Under the pieces are notes generated by a model. The model was given only the letters and a program-made list of their open reading frames with translations, did not search any database and was not told where the DNA came from. The translations under genes and the position numbers were made by a program. 64,000 nucleotides of DNA from an uncultured Neomegalonema sp. Its GTDB lineage: Bacteria > Pseudomonadota > Alphaproteobacteria > Rhodobacterales > Rhodobacteraceae. This document shows positions 1 to 9,106 of this stretch, piece after piece (the first letter of the stretch is position 1; every line of letters starts with the position of its first letter). The stretch is taken from positions 50,918 through 114,917 of the forward strand of contig CALLLP010000015.1 of NCBI GenBank assembly GCA_938008165.1, written 5' to 3'.

Positions 1-1069
1 CATGAGTCGGCGGTGAAATATCGCTATCATCGCGGCGGGGGCGAAGTTCGGCGTCATCCGCTGCGAGAACCGCCGGTTCGTCGATGTCCGGGGCCGTATC
101 TTGTGCGGCAAAGCGCTCAACCTCCGGACCTTGAGGCACCCTGCGGGCGGGATCATCCACCGGGGCGGCGGTCACATCGGCGGCCTGAAGGGTGGAATCG
201 ACAGAATTCTCAGCCCCCCCGATTCGCTCATTTCGTTCAGGACGCTCAGGACGCTCAGGACGCTCAGGAGGATGATCGGGATTAGAGTCAGGCGATGGCG
301 CCTCAGCGGTCGACGCTTGCTCGCGCAGAATCGTGTTCGCCGAAATATTTTCTCCGGCATCCTGCACCCCGGCGCGCAGCGGAGGTGCTGTTGGCGGGGC
401 GTCCGGGCTATCGGCGAGTGCATCGCCTTGCGCAAGATTCTGAACCACGGTCGCAGGCGGGGCGTCGGGGGCCGTTTGACGCGGTGTATGCTCCCCTTCC
501 ACAGACAGAACCTGACGCGCAACAGCCCGATCGCGCGTGTCAACGGGAGCCGACAGAACGGGAAAGATCGGTTTGGGCGTCTCCGCCGCATGACCGGCAG
601 TGTGTGCATCCGCTCGCGACGGCAAACCCGCCAGATCGCTGTGCTTTCCAGAGGCAATCTGACCGTCAGGCGATGCCGTCAGTTCCGTCGATACCGTCAA
701 TGCCTTTTCCGATATCGCATTGCCCGCGACCGACGGGGCCTGCGCGCTGGCATCCCCGGCTTGCAATGCCTGAAAAGATGCCGCCAACGCGCGATGACCG
801 ATGCGGGGCAGAAGTGCATCCTTTGGAAGCACTGCCCCACCTTCTCGCGGGACAGGAAGGGGTTCGTCGCTCGTCCCATCGGCTTTCGCTGCAAATGGCA
901 AGACGCCCTTGCGACCCGCTGGCGGTTTATCCTGTCCGACCAGATCACCAAAGATAGAGGATGGGGGTTTCGGGGCAGAACCGTCTTCCTTGGCCGATAG
1001 CCGGGACGGTTCACCTTTGGCGTTGGCGGCTTCAACGCTCACTTTCAGGTCTGGAAATACCGGGATCAT
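1..1069 (-). CDS. fliK: Flagellar hook-length control protein FliK, N-terminal part (cut by window edge)
   Basis: The reading frame starts at ATG 1069 and stays open on the minus strand to base 1, so about 356 residues are visible and the C-terminus lies outside. The protein begins MIPVFPDLKVSVEAANAKGE and is rich in Ala, Pro, Asp and Glu with almost no predicted fold, as expected for the FliK ruler segment. A PERPERPERPERNER stretch (about 233-275) comes from a 9-bp tandem repeat. FliK measures the hook during export and switches substrate specificity. The call rests on composition and position: the gene is divergent from FlgJ-like, FlgN-like and flagellin genes, but the diagnostic C-terminal hook-length domain is not visible. 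Another disordered flagellar protein is possible. Confidence 0.7.
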   Translation of the reverse strand, partial: MIPVFPDLKVSVEAANAKGEPSRLSAKEDGSAPKPPSSIFGDLVGQDKPPAGRKGVLPFAAKADGTSDEPLPVPREGGAVLPKDALLPRIGHRALAASFQALQAGDASAQAPSVAGNAISEKALTVSTELTASPDGQIASGKHSDLAGLPSRADAHTAGHAAETPKPIFPVLSAPVDTRDRAVARQVLSVEGEHTPRQTAPDAPPATVVQNLAQGDALADSPDAPPTAPPLRAGVQDAGENISANTILREQASTAEAPSPDSNPDHPPERPERPERPERNERIGGAENSVDSTLQAADVTAAPVDDPARRVPQGPEVERFAAQDTAPDIDEPAVLAADDAELRPRRDDSDISPPTH

Positions 1070-1202
1070 TGGATCTTGCTCCGTCGGCTTGGGAATCGGT
1101 CGCCTAAGCGCTCTCTTGCCGGGAGTAAAACCTCATACAGTTACTAAATTTTTACGACGTCTCGTGTCTATTCAGAGTTCAAGCACCAAGACAGAGATCG
1201 CC

Positions 1203-1508
1203 ATGACCCTCCTCTCGACTACCGGCTTCTCGCCCATCGAGCTGTCATCTGCCGCTACAAAAGCGAAAAGTGGCAATGAAGCGCGAGGCGATCAGGATCT
1301 TCAGCAAACGGCCCGTGACTTCGAGGCGGCATTTCTCGCCGAAGCCTTGAGCCATATGGGCCTTGACCGCACCAAAGGCGTCGAGGGCGCAGCCCCCTTC
1401 GGCAGCTTCGTCAATCGCGCCTACGCCGAACAACTCGTCGACCGGGGCGGTTTGGGTCTGGCGGAAAGCATCGTCCGCTCCCTTTCCGTCCAAGAAGACA
1501 CCGTATAA
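1203..1508 (+). CDS. FlgJ-like rod-binding protein
   Basis: A 101-residue protein starting MTLLSTTGFSPIELSSAA. The core reads DFEAAFLAEALSHMGL, then FGSFVNRAYAEQLVDRGG and LGLAESIV. This matches the rod-binding domain of FlgJ, without the muramidase domain that gamma-proteobacterial FlgJ carries. Alphaproteobacteria usually encode this short form. It should act in the periplasm as a cap or chaperone for rod assembly. An ATG at 1203 gives the expected length; the frame is open further upstream, but that part does not look like the family. The FlgN-like gene follows 13 bp later, so the two are probably cotranscribed. Confidence 0.75.
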   Translation: MTLLSTTGFSPIELSSAATKAKSGNEARGDQDLQQTARDFEAAFLAEALSHMGLDRTKGVEGAAPFGSFVNRAYAEQLVDRGGLGLAESIVRSLSVQEDTV

Positions 1509-1521
1509 GGAATCGATCGCA

Positions 1522-1953
1522 TTGCCTTCTCCTAAAAAGACCAGCGACCTTGCCAATTTGCGCAGCATCGATGCCTTGACCCGATTCGGGATTGATTTGC
1601 TGCAAAGGGAACGCAAGGCCATCCTCTCCGGTGCCTTCGATCAACTCTCGGAGATCGCGGATCAGAAAACCGCGCTTCTGGACGAGATCGAGAACCGTGC
1701 AGAAAGCATGGCGCGCGAGCAAACCACCCCCGAACGCCAAGCACGGCGCGAATCCCTGCTGGGCGTCTCGTCGATCCTGTCGCGCCGCGCATCGGAGAAC
1801 CAGAACCTGCTCTCTTCGGCGATCAATGGTGCAAAAAAGGCCGCCGAGATGATCGACCGCCTGAATACCGGCGGGCCAGCGGGATTCTACGGTGCCACCG
1901 GCCAGAAGATCGCCACATCGGCCCAGAGCGCTCAATCCGTCCTCAAGGTCTGA
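1522..1953 (+). CDS. FlgN-like flagellar export chaperone
   Basis: Starting at TTG 1522, which has a good AAGGA 10 bases upstream, the product has about 143 residues and is almost entirely helical. It contains long charged heptad-like stretches (ALTRFGIDLLQRERKAILSG; QKTALLDEIENRAESMA) and a variable Gly/Ala-rich end. This is the layout of FlgN-family chaperones, which hold hook-associated proteins FlgK and FlgL before export. Sequence identity within the family is low, so the call depends on helicity, length and position between a rod-binding protein and flagellin. No ATG lies at a suitable position, so a TTG start is inferred. Confidence 0.6.
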   Translation: MPSPKKTSDLANLRSIDALTRFGIDLLQRERKAILSGAFDQLSEIADQKTALLDEIENRAESMAREQTTPERQARRESLLGVSSILSRRASENQNLLSSAINGAKKAAEMIDRLNTGGPAGFYGATGQKIATSAQSAQSVLKV

Positions 1954-2221
1954 CAGCGCTCTGCATCACCCCATTCATTCACAGACGCGTGAAGTAATTA
2001 TAGTCAATATACTGTTTACCACTTAACTAAAAAAAACGTATATTAACTATATCAGAGTATTCGCTTCACTTCACATTAATTCATCAAAGCTACTGTCAAT
2101 TTATCGGACGCAACAGTGTTCGACGGGTCACGAAAACGACCCTTTGTATCAACGAGCCGCACGGGGAAATCCGCTGTCGGTTCATGGCATCGCATGTGCC
2201 ATTTTTATTTGGGGAAATCCA
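1954..2221 (+). promoter_or_regulatory. Flagellin promoter region and long structured 5' leader
   Basis: About 268 bases between the FlgN-like gene and flagellin. The first 130 bases are very AT-rich, unlike their surroundings, and probably hold the promoter; I cannot assign a sigma factor. The last 100 bases carry two hairpins: GGGTC/GACCC at 2125-2142, and ATGGCA/TGCCAT at 2184-2202 followed by a T-rich run. The 10-mer GGGGAAATCC occurs twice, at 2163-2172 and at 2211-2220. The second copy is the ribosome-binding segment of the flagellin start. In Caulobacter, FlbT acts on a flagellin mRNA leader, and flbT lies 1.7 kb downstream here, so post-transcriptional control through this leader is plausible. 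Confidence 0.55.
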
Positions 2222-3409
2222 ATGTCCAGCATTCTTACCAATAACGGCGCCATGGTTGCTCTGCAGACCCTGCAGAGCGTCAACAAGAACCTTGGCGAAG
2301 TTCAGGGCCAGATCTCGACGGGCCTGAAAATCGGTTCGGCGAAGGACAACGCCGCTGTTTTCTCGATCTCGCAGGTCATGAAATCCGACGTCACGGGCTT
2401 CAAGGCAATCTCGGAATCGCTGTCTCTCGGCGCCTCCACCGTTGCCGTTGCATCGAGCGCCGCTTCGACGCTCAATGAAACGCTTGACGAGATCAAAACG
2501 AAGGTTGTTGCCGCGAACGAAGACAACGTTGACAAGGCCACGATTCAGGCCGAAATCGGCTCGCTCGTCGAGCAGCTGACCAGCGTTGTTGAATCCGCGC
2601 AGTTCAACGGTCTCAACCTGCTTGACGGCAGCGCGGGCACCGTGAGCTTCCTGTCGTCGCTCAGCCGCGACAGCTCTGGCGATCTGTCGACTGGTTCGAT
2701 CAGCCTCGACACGACCAACACCAACCTGTCCACCGAATCGGGTGCGGCTGTTGCGGCCTTCGGCGGCACGACAGGCGTAAACACGGCAGGTACTGCGGAT
2801 TCGAACTTCGGCTTCACGCTCGCATCCGGTGGGAACGACGACATCGTCTTCGCCGATCCAGCAGCCGCTGGTCAGACCTACGAAATCGAAGTTGGCGGCG
2901 AAAGCTTCTCCTACGTCTCCAAGGCCGGTGACGTAGCCGCCAACGTCGCAGAGTCCTTCAGCACGCAGATCGCAGCCAGCGATCTGGATGTTGACCTCGA
3001 TCACCTCACGACCGCTGGTTCGCTGAACATCACGAACAACGATCCAGCCGTCACGATCACGGTTTCCGGTCAGTCCGCTGATGCTGGCACCGGCTCTCTC
3101 GGTGCCGTTTCCGGCATCGATGTTGTTGCCGATGCGGCTGGCGCACTCGACATCGTGAACCAGGCAATCGAAGACGTTATCGACGTCCAGGCTTCGCTTG
3201 GTACGACCGAGAAGCGGATCGAGATTCAGGGCGACTTCCTGTCCAAGCTGACGGACAGCTTCACCTCCGGTATCGGCTCGCTCGTCGACGCTGATCTGGA
3301 AGAAGCATCCGCGCGTCTTCAGGCCCTTCAGGTCCAGCAGCAGCTGGGTACGCAGGCCCTGTCGATCGCCAACCAGGCACCGCAGCAGCTTCTGTCGCTG
3401 TTCCGGTAA
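2222..3409 (+). CDS. fliC: Flagellin
   Basis: The filament subunit, 395 residues from ATG 2222, which follows GGGGAAATCC. The N-terminal D0/D1 region is typical (MSSILTNNGAMVALQTLQSV, then LGEVQGQISTGLKIGSAKDN and ISQVMKSDVTGFKAI). The C-terminal D1/D0 helices end in QALSIANQAPQQLLSLFR. Residues of roughly 150-290 form a variable, Ser/Thr/Gly/Asp-rich outer domain. Both termini are intact, so the gene looks functional. A strong terminator follows immediately, making it a monocistronic transcript separate from flaF-flbT. Codon use is cleaner than in its neighbours, as expected for a highly expressed gene. Confidence 0.95.
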   Translation: MSSILTNNGAMVALQTLQSVNKNLGEVQGQISTGLKIGSAKDNAAVFSISQVMKSDVTGFKAISESLSLGASTVAVASSAASTLNETLDEIKTKVVAANEDNVDKATIQAEIGSLVEQLTSVVESAQFNGLNLLDGSAGTVSFLSSLSRDSSGDLSTGSISLDTTNTNLSTESGAAVAAFGGTTGVNTAGTADSNFGFTLASGGNDDIVFADPAAAGQTYEIEVGGESFSYVSKAGDVAANVAESFSTQIAASDLDVDLDHLTTAGSLNITNNDPAVTITVSGQSADAGTGSLGAVSGIDVVADAAGALDIVNQAIEDVIDVQASLGTTEKRIEIQGDFLSKLTDSFTSGIGSLVDADLEEASARLQALQVQQQLGTQALSIANQAPQQLLSLFR

Positions 3410-3418
3410 TCTGATCTT

Positions 3419-3452
3419 GAGAGGGGCGGTCAATCCGCCCCTCTCTTTCTTT
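3419..3452 (+). terminator. Intrinsic terminator of flagellin
   Basis: A perfect 11-bp stem, GAGAGGGGCGG (3419-3429) with CCGCCCCTCTC (3435-3445), loop TCAAT, followed by TTTCTTTA. It starts 9 bases after the flagellin stop codon. Confidence 0.92.
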
Positions 3453-3546
3453 ATCCAATAAGCGAAATGCCATTGGGTCACGATCTGCCAGACCCCATCG
3501 TTTTTCGTTTTGGCCCCATTCCACACCGACTTTCCGGAGAATCTGG

Positions 3547-3942
3547 ATGTACGCTTCCAATGCCGCCGCCGCCTATGCCAAAGTCACCAAAAGTGTCCTC
3601 GGCCCGCGCGACATCGAATTGCGCATCTTTCGGCAAACGAATGGCAAGCTGATGGCCGCCCGCGACAACCCGAACGCCCCTTTCAGTGATCTTGCCGATG
3701 CCGTGCATGTGAATACACAGCTTTGGACGATGCTGGCGGTCGATGTCTTGTCGGATGAGAATACATTGCCCGATACGCTGCGCGGTCAGATTGCCTCGCT
3801 CGCGATTTATTCGCAGAAGACGGGCCGCGCCGTCCTGCGCAAAGAGGCCGATATCAACGACCTGATCGCGGTCAATCAGACAATCATCGCCGGTCTCGAT
3901 GGCGAGTCGACGTCAACGAACCCCGTTCGAGGGGTTCAGTGA
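3547..3942 (+). CDS. flaF: Flagellar biosynthesis regulator FlaF
   Basis: A 131-residue protein beginning MYASNAAAAYAKVTKSVLGP, with the FlaF hallmarks RDIELRIFRQTNGKL, NTQLWTMLAVDVLSDEN and LPDTLRGQIASLAIY. FlaF is a small cytosolic protein needed for flagellin synthesis and export in alphaproteobacteria, acting opposite to or together with FlbT. Its stop codon overlaps the flbT start (TGATG), so the two are translationally coupled. The gene sits directly behind the flagellin terminator and probably has its own promoter in the 100-base gap. Confidence 0.92.
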   Translation: MYASNAAAAYAKVTKSVLGPRDIELRIFRQTNGKLMAARDNPNAPFSDLADAVHVNTQLWTMLAVDVLSDENTLPDTLRGQIASLAIYSQKTGRAVLRKEADINDLIAVNQTIIAGLDGESTSTNPVRGVQ

Positions 3943-4343
3943 TGGGTGGTCTTGTCCTGAAACTCGCCCCGAACGAGCGTATCCTCATCAACGGATTGAT
4001 GATCGAGAACGGTCCCAAGAAAGCACGGATGACGGTCCATAGCGACGGCGCGCATGTCCTGCGCCTGCGCGACGCATTGCATCCAGAGGAAGTCAAAGGG
4101 CCGGTCAGCATCGCCTATCACGTCGCGCAACTCGCCGTCGCCGGACAGAGCGACCCGAAAGAAGCGGTGGAAGACCTGCGCCCGCGTCTGGACGACCTGC
4201 TCCATGCCTTTGACGGCACATGGGCGCATGAGGCCATCTCGAAGGCCAGCGAAGCGCTGGAAGACCGCAATTTCTACAAGACGATGCGCGAACTGAATCC
4301 AGTTTTGCCACTGGAAAAGGAGTTGCTGGGAGGCACAGTCTAA
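3942..4343 (+). CDS. flbT: Flagellin translation repressor FlbT
   Basis: A 133-residue protein with the family pattern GLVLKLAPNERILINGLMIE near the N-terminus and ALEDRNFYKTMRELNPVLPL near the C-terminus. FlbT binds flagellin mRNA leaders in Caulobacter and limits flagellin until hook assembly is complete. I prefer ATG 3942, with GAGGGG about 7 bases upstream, over the GTG one codon earlier. The stop overlaps the next start (TAATG), so flaF, flbT and the DUF1217 gene form one tight operon. Confidence 0.93.
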   Translation: MGGLVLKLAPNERILINGLMIENGPKKARMTVHSDGAHVLRLRDALHPEEVKGPVSIAYHVAQLAVAGQSDPKEAVEDLRPRLDDLLHAFDGTWAHEAISKASEALEDRNFYKTMRELNPVLPLEKELLGGTV

Positions 4344-5170
4344 TGCCCTACATACCCGCAATACCGCTGGGGGGTCTGACCGGATTACGGTTTTTGGAAC
4401 GCACGGGCGAAGCCCAGCGCGCCGCCCATGCCAATTCGCCGGAAATTCAGCGCGATATCGCCTATTTCAAGGAAAATATCGGCTCGGTCACATCCGCCGA
4501 GGAGCTTGTGGGGGACCGCCGATTGCTGACCGTCGTTCTGGGGGCCTATGGCCTGGGCGACGAGATCGACAAGCGCGCGTTTATCCGGCGTATTCTGGAT
4601 GAGGGCGTCGACGATCCGGCGGCATTCGGCAGCCGGTTGAATAACCAATCCTACAAGGAAATGGCCCGCGATCTAAAACTCGATACGGATTTTCCGCGCA
4701 CGAGCTTCATCACGGTTCAGGACAGGATCGTGTCGAATTATCTTGAACAGACATTCGAGATTTCCGTGGGGGACCAAAGCGAGTCTCTGCGCCTTGCGCT
4801 CGATTTCAAACGTCGTGCCGGGGATGTGGCCGAGCGCGGATGGTTCGCGCTGATGGGCGACACGCCAAACCGGGCCGTGCTCGAAACAGCGCTGGGCCTG
4901 CCTTCCGACATTGGGTCCTTCGATATCGACAAACAAAAGGAACTGTTCGAAAACAGGGCCTTGACGTTATTCGGCAGCAAAGATCCCGCCATCTTCTCCG
5001 ATCCGGCTACGCTGGATAAGGTTGTCTCGCGCTATCTCGTTCTGGATGAAGCCCTGAATGGGTCCATCGGGGCCAATGTGCGCGGCGCGACCGCGGTAAC
5101 GCTGCTGAGCAATATCACCTCCGGCTTTGGCCCTTCGGCATCGCAATCGCTGTTCCAGTCCTCGTTCTGA
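4343..5170 (+). CDS. DUF1217 flagellar-locus protein
   Basis: A 275-residue protein with the DUF1217 pattern: QRDIAYFKENIGSVTSAEEL, LLTVVLGAYGLGDEIDKRAF, FGSRLNNQSYKEMARDL and a late segment on GDTPNRAVLETALGLPS. DUF1217 proteins occur in flagellar loci of Rhodobacterales and relatives, and their exact role is not established. There is no signal peptide or membrane segment. The C-terminus (SNITSGFGPSASQSLFQSSF) is low-complexity. Coupling to flbT supports a role in late flagellar assembly; beyond that the function is unknown to me. Confidence 0.85.
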   Translation: MPYIPAIPLGGLTGLRFLERTGEAQRAAHANSPEIQRDIAYFKENIGSVTSAEELVGDRRLLTVVLGAYGLGDEIDKRAFIRRILDEGVDDPAAFGSRLNNQSYKEMARDLKLDTDFPRTSFITVQDRIVSNYLEQTFEISVGDQSESLRLALDFKRRAGDVAERGWFALMGDTPNRAVLETALGLPSDIGSFDIDKQKELFENRALTLFGSKDPAIFSDPATLDKVVSRYLVLDEALNGSIGANVRGATAVTLLSNITSGFGPSASQSLFQSSF

Positions 5171-5347
5171 CGAAGGGCGCGGACCGGCGATCCTGTCCCT
5201 GTCAGGGACGATCCGGGCAAGCTGGAAACCGTATCAGGAGTGCGGTTTTCGGCATATCCCGATCCCCCCTGATCGGGTGGTACGCTAAACGAAAAATGGG
5301 ATAATCACACTGGCGTATGCGCGCTTTGACCGTTAGCGTGATACTCT

Positions 5348-7138
5348 ATGAGTGACACGATCCTGTCCGTATCAAATCTTGGCGTGACCTTTGGGAAAGG
5401 GCGCAATCCGCATGAGGTTGTGCGCGGGGTTTCTTTCTCGATTCCATCCGGAAAAACCCTCGCCCTCGTCGGTGAATCCGGGTCCGGCAAGAGCGTTACC
5501 TGCCGCACGATCATGGGCCTGCTCGCCCCCAACGCGACGGTCACACGAGGGCGCATCGACTATCGCTGTCATATCGGCGACGGGAATACCGAGAATCTGC
5601 TGACAGTCTCCCAACGCCGGATGCGGGCCATCCGCGGCGACGGGATCGCGATGATCTTTCAGGAACCGATGTCCTCGCTCTCGCCTTTTCATACGATCGG
5701 CGCGCAGGTCTCCGAGATGCTGGCCCTGCACAGCGAAAGCGATGACCGCAGCCGCCGCGAACGGTGCATCGAGACCTTCGAGGCGGTCGGTTTTGCCGAT
5801 CCGGAGCGCACCTTTGACGCCTATCCCTTCGAATTGTCGGGGGGCATGCGCCAACGGGCGATGATCGCCATGGCAACGATCTGCGTGCCCAATCTTCTGA
5901 TTGCCGATGAGCCGACCACCGCGCTCGATGTGACGACGCAGGCCCTGATCCTCGACCTGATCCAGAAGCGTCAGGCCGATACGGGCATGTCCGTCCTGCT
6001 CGTGACGCATGATCTGGGCGTGGTCGCGAATGTGGCCGATTACGTGACCGTGATGCGTCAGGGCGAGGTGATGGAATCCGGTCCGGCCCATGACCTGCTC
6101 TGTACGCCGCGCCATCCCTATCTCAAGCGCCTGATCGCTGCCGCCCCGGCCATCGACACCACCCGCGCCCCCCCTCCTGCCCCCGATAACGACCTGATCG
6201 TTCGGGCCGAAGATGTCTCGAAGACCTATCTATCGCGCGGGCGCGGCCTATTCGGCGTCGGGTCGGAGAAGATCCACGCCCTGCGCGATGTGAACCTGTC
6301 TATTCCACGCGGCGGCACGGTGGCACTGGTCGGAGAATCAGGGTCCGGCAAATCCACCCTCGCCCGTATCATCATGCGGGACGAAAGACCCGATGCGGGG
6401 TCGCGCATCAGCTATGACATGGGCGAAGGCCCCTTCACCGCCGATACCCTCGATGCAAAGGCGATGATGCGCTTTCGCCAAGATGTTCAGATCGTATTTC
6501 AAGACCCCTATTCATCTCTCAGCCCGCGCATGACGGTACAGGATATCCTTGCCGAACCACTGAAGGTCCATGACATTTGCAACCGGGCCGAACGGCGTGA
6601 GCGCAGCATGGCGATGATGCGCCGGGTCGGTCTGTCACCCGATCATCTTTCGCGCTTTCCCCATGCTTTTTCGGGCGGTCAGCGCCAGCGGATCGCCATC
6701 GCCCGCGCCCTCGCGCTGGAGCCGAAACTGCTGATCTGCGACGAGCCGACCTCCGCGCTCGATGTTTCGGTGCAGGCGCAGGTTCTCGACCTGCTTGCCG
6801 AGCTGCGCGAGGAATTCGGTCTCAGCTATCTCTTCATCTCGCACGATCTGGCCGTTGTCTCGCATCTGGCGGATGAAATCGCGGTGATGTGCCGGGGGGC
6901 CGTGGTCGAGCAGGCCCCGGCAAAGGTGTTGTTTGAAGCGCCCCTTCATCCCTACACAAAGGCGCTGATGGCGGCGGCTCCCGATCCGCATCCCGATCAC
7001 CGCCTCGATCTCAACGCGATATCGCTTGGCGCGGGCGCCCGCCCCGAAGCATGGCCTGAACCTTATCGCTATGACCGGCGCGATCCGCTTCCCCTGCGCG
7101 AAGTGGATACACGCCATTATGTCAGGATGGATGCATGA
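5348..7138 (+). CDS. Peptide-type ABC transporter, fused double ATPase (YejF/DppDF-like)
   Basis: 596 residues with two complete ABC ATPase domains in tandem. Domain 1: Walker A GESGSGKS at 42-49, signature LSGGMRQR near 163-170, Walker B LLIADEP near 183-189, H-loop THD. Domain 2: Walker A GESGSGKS at 329-336, signature FSGGQRQR and Walker B LLICDEP. Each domain ends in the [14 protein letters not shown] segment typical of oligopeptide-family ATPases. This single-chain form resembles YejF, where one polypeptide supplies both nucleotide-binding sites. It is the first gene of a four-gene importer operon, and its stop overlaps the next start (ATGA). Confidence 0.93.
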   Translation: MSDTILSVSNLGVTFGKGRNPHEVVRGVSFSIPSGKTLALVGESGSGKSVTCRTIMGLLAPNATVTRGRIDYRCHIGDGNTENLLTVSQRRMRAIRGDGIAMIFQEPMSSLSPFHTIGAQVSEMLALHSESDDRSRRERCIETFEAVGFADPERTFDAYPFELSGGMRQRAMIAMATICVPNLLIADEPTTALDVTTQALILDLIQKRQADTGMSVLLVTHDLGVVANVADYVTVMRQGEVMESGPAHDLLCTPRHPYLKRLIAAAPAIDTTRAPPPAPDNDLIVRAEDVSKTYLSRGRGLFGVGSEKIHALRDVNLSIPRGGTVALVGESGSGKSTLARIIMRDERPDAGSRISYDMGEGPFTADTLDAKAMMRFRQDVQIVFQDPYSSLSPRMTVQDILAEPLKVHDICNRAERRERSMAMMRRVGLSPDHLSRFPHAFSGGQRQRIAIARALALEPKLLICDEPTSALDVSVQAQVLDLLAELREEFGLSYLFISHDLAVVSHLADEIAVMCRGAVVEQAPAKVLFEAPLHPYTKALMAAAPDPHPDHRLDLNAISLGAGARPEAWPEPYRYDRRDPLPLREVDTRHYVRMDA

Positions 7139-9075
7139 GAAAACACCTGTTGCCTGTTCTTGCCCTGTTTGGGACGCTTGGCCTCGCCCATCCCGCCGTA
7201 GCCTTCACGCCGATCGAGACGCCCTCGCTTCAGGCGCAGGTCGAGTCGGGCGATTTGCCCCCGATCGAAAGCCGTGCCCCCCGTGATGCCCTGATCGTCG
7301 ATCTGCCCGCAAAGGGTCGCGAGACGGGCCGTCAGGGCGGCACTCTCCATACTCTGATCGCCAAATCCAAGGATATCCGCTACATGGTCGTCTGGGGCTA
7401 TGCGCGGCTGCTGGGCTACAATGAAAATTACGAATTGCGCCCTGATATTCTCAAGGATGTAACGGTCGAGGATGACCGCATTTTCACCTTTACCCTGCGT
7501 GCCGGGCATCGGTGGTCCGACGGCCACCCCTTTACGACCGAGGATTTCCGGTACTGGTGGGAAGACGTCGCGAATAATTCCGATCTCAGCCCATCGGGAC
7601 CGCCCAGCCTGATGCTGGTGGATGGCAAACCCCCAATCGTGACGATCCTGAGCGATACCCGCATCCGTTATGCGTGGGGCGGAAAAAACCCGGAATTCCT
7701 GAGCGCGCTCGCCGCGGCGCGTCCACCCTTCATCTACCGCCCAGCACATTACCTGCGCCAGTTTCACGCGGCCTATGCCGATGTGGAAGCCCTGAAACCG
7801 CTCATCCAAAAGAAAAAGATGCGCAATTGGGCGCAGTTGCATAACCGTTTCGACAATCTCTACAAAAACGACAATACGGATCTGCCGACCCTCCAGCCGT
7901 GGATCAACACGACCGGCAAGAAGGGCCAGCATTTCGTGATGGCCCGCAATCCCTATTACCATCGCTTCGATACGACGGGGCAACAGCTTCCCTATATCGA
8001 CAAGGTGGATATGCGGGTTGCGGCGTCCAGCCTGTTTCCGGCCAAGACGATGGTTGGCGAGGTCGATCTTCTGGCAAGGGGTCTCGGATTTTCCGGTGTC
8101 CCCCTTCTCAAGAGCGGCGAGTCCCGGCAGGGATACGACACCCGCCTTTGGCCGACCGGGGCGTCATCGCATATCGCGCTCTATCCGAATCTCAACTATA
8201 TCGATCCGGCATGGCGCGAGATTTTGCAAAACCGGGATTTCCGCCGGGCGCTATCCCTCGGCATCGACCGACGGATCATCAATCGCACGCTCTATTTCGG
8301 ATTGGCCAAGGAAGTCGGCAATTCCGCCCTAGAGGACAGCCCGTTCTACGATCCCACGAATTCGCGGGCCTTCGCTCAATACGACCCCGATGCCGCCAAT
8401 CGTCTGCTCGACAACCTTGGCCTGACACAGCGCCGGGGCGATGGCATTCGCCTGCTGCCCGATGGCCGCCCCCTAGAAATCATCGTCGAAACCGCCGGTG
8501 AGCGCATTGAGGAAGTCGATGCGCTAGAGCTGATCACCGAGACATGGCGCGAGATCGGCGTCAAGCTGCTCGCGCGCCCTTCGGATCGCGATATCCTGCG
8601 CAACCGCTCCTATACCGGCCTGACGATGATGACGGTCTGGAGCGGATGGGATCTGGGCGTCCCCACCGCCCATCTCTCGCCGGAGGAGTTGGCCCCGACC
8701 CGACAATCGACCCTTATTTGGCCGAAATGGGGGCAACGCTATCAAACCATGGGCGCCATGGGGGAACAGCCGGATATGCTTGCCGCCCAAGAATTGCTCA
8801 ATCTCTACGAAGGCTGGCGGACCGGATGGCTGACCGATGCAGAGCCGATTACGAAGGACGAGGCATGGCGCAGGATGCTCCGCATTCATGCCGACGAACA
8901 GTTCATCATCGGCGTCGTCGCCCAGGCGCCGCAGCCGGTTGTGGTAAGTGGACGTCTGCGCAACGTGCCGGAAATGGGCCTCTACGCATGGGAGCCGGGC
9001 GCACAATTCGGCTTGCACCGCATCGACGAATTCTGGTTCGAAGATGCCGCGATCAAAGCGGCGGCGCTCGAATGA
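7135..9075 (+). CDS. Extracellular solute-binding protein, family 5 (YejA-like, large form)
   Basis: 646 residues. The signal peptide is clear ([20 protein letters not shown], cleavage about AVA|FTP). SBP_bac_5 features follow: ILKDVTVEDDRIFTFTLRAG, HRWSDGHPFTTEDFRYWWED and FRRALSLGIDRRIINRTLYF. It is about 100 residues longer than DppA/OppA and close to YejA in size. This is the periplasmic receptor that delivers a peptide or other small solute to the permeases downstream. The substrate cannot be read from sequence. It overlaps the ATPase gene by 4 bases and is followed 31 bases later by the first permease. Confidence 0.9.
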   Translation: MRKHLLPVLALFGTLGLAHPAVAFTPIETPSLQAQVESGDLPPIESRAPRDALIVDLPAKGRETGRQGGTLHTLIAKSKDIRYMVVWGYARLLGYNENYELRPDILKDVTVEDDRIFTFTLRAGHRWSDGHPFTTEDFRYWWEDVANNSDLSPSGPPSLMLVDGKPPIVTILSDTRIRYAWGGKNPEFLSALAAARPPFIYRPAHYLRQFHAAYADVEALKPLIQKKKMRNWAQLHNRFDNLYKNDNTDLPTLQPWINTTGKKGQHFVMARNPYYHRFDTTGQQLPYIDKVDMRVAASSLFPAKTMVGEVDLLARGLGFSGVPLLKSGESRQGYDTRLWPTGASSHIALYPNLNYIDPAWREILQNRDFRRALSLGIDRRIINRTLYFGLAKEVGNSALEDSPFYDPTNSRAFAQYDPDAANRLLDNLGLTQRRGDGIRLLPDGRPLEIIVETAGERIEEVDALELITETWREIGVKLLARPSDRDILRNRSYTGLTMMTVWSGWDLGVPTAHLSPEELAPTRQSTLIWPKWGQRYQTMGAMGEQPDMLAAQELLNLYEGWRTGWLTDAEPITKDEAWRRMLRIHADEQFIIGVVAQAPQPVVVSGRLRNVPEMGLYAWEPGAQFGLHRIDEFWFEDAAIKAAALE

Positions 9076-9106
9076 CGGGAGCGTTTTTTCCCTATAGGCC
9101 ACATGT

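Noticed and set aside
101..1000. Arg-rich plus-strand open frame at the left edge
   Set aside because: Translation is dominated by Arg, Cys and Gly with no fold. The minus-strand frame from 1069 to the edge is acidic, Pro/Ala-rich and suits FliK in a flagellar locus.
1954..2100. Possible CtrA sites (TTAA repeats) in the flagellin promoter and near 39.4 kb
   Set aside because: The TTAA pairs are spaced 9, 10 or 16 bases apart, not the 7 bases required for the CtrA motif.
2096..3526. Long minus-strand open frame opposite flagellin
   Set aside because: Antisense shadow of a highly expressed, codon-biased gene; the translation has no recognisable domain, and flagellin is clear on the other strand.
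5171..5347. Hairpins GTCCCT/AGGGAC (about 5195) and CCCGATC/GATCGGG (5258-5277) ahead of the ABC operon as a riboswitch
   Set aside because: Both are simple hairpins without the conserved core of any riboswitch class I know and without a T-run; at most weak terminator-like or leader structure.
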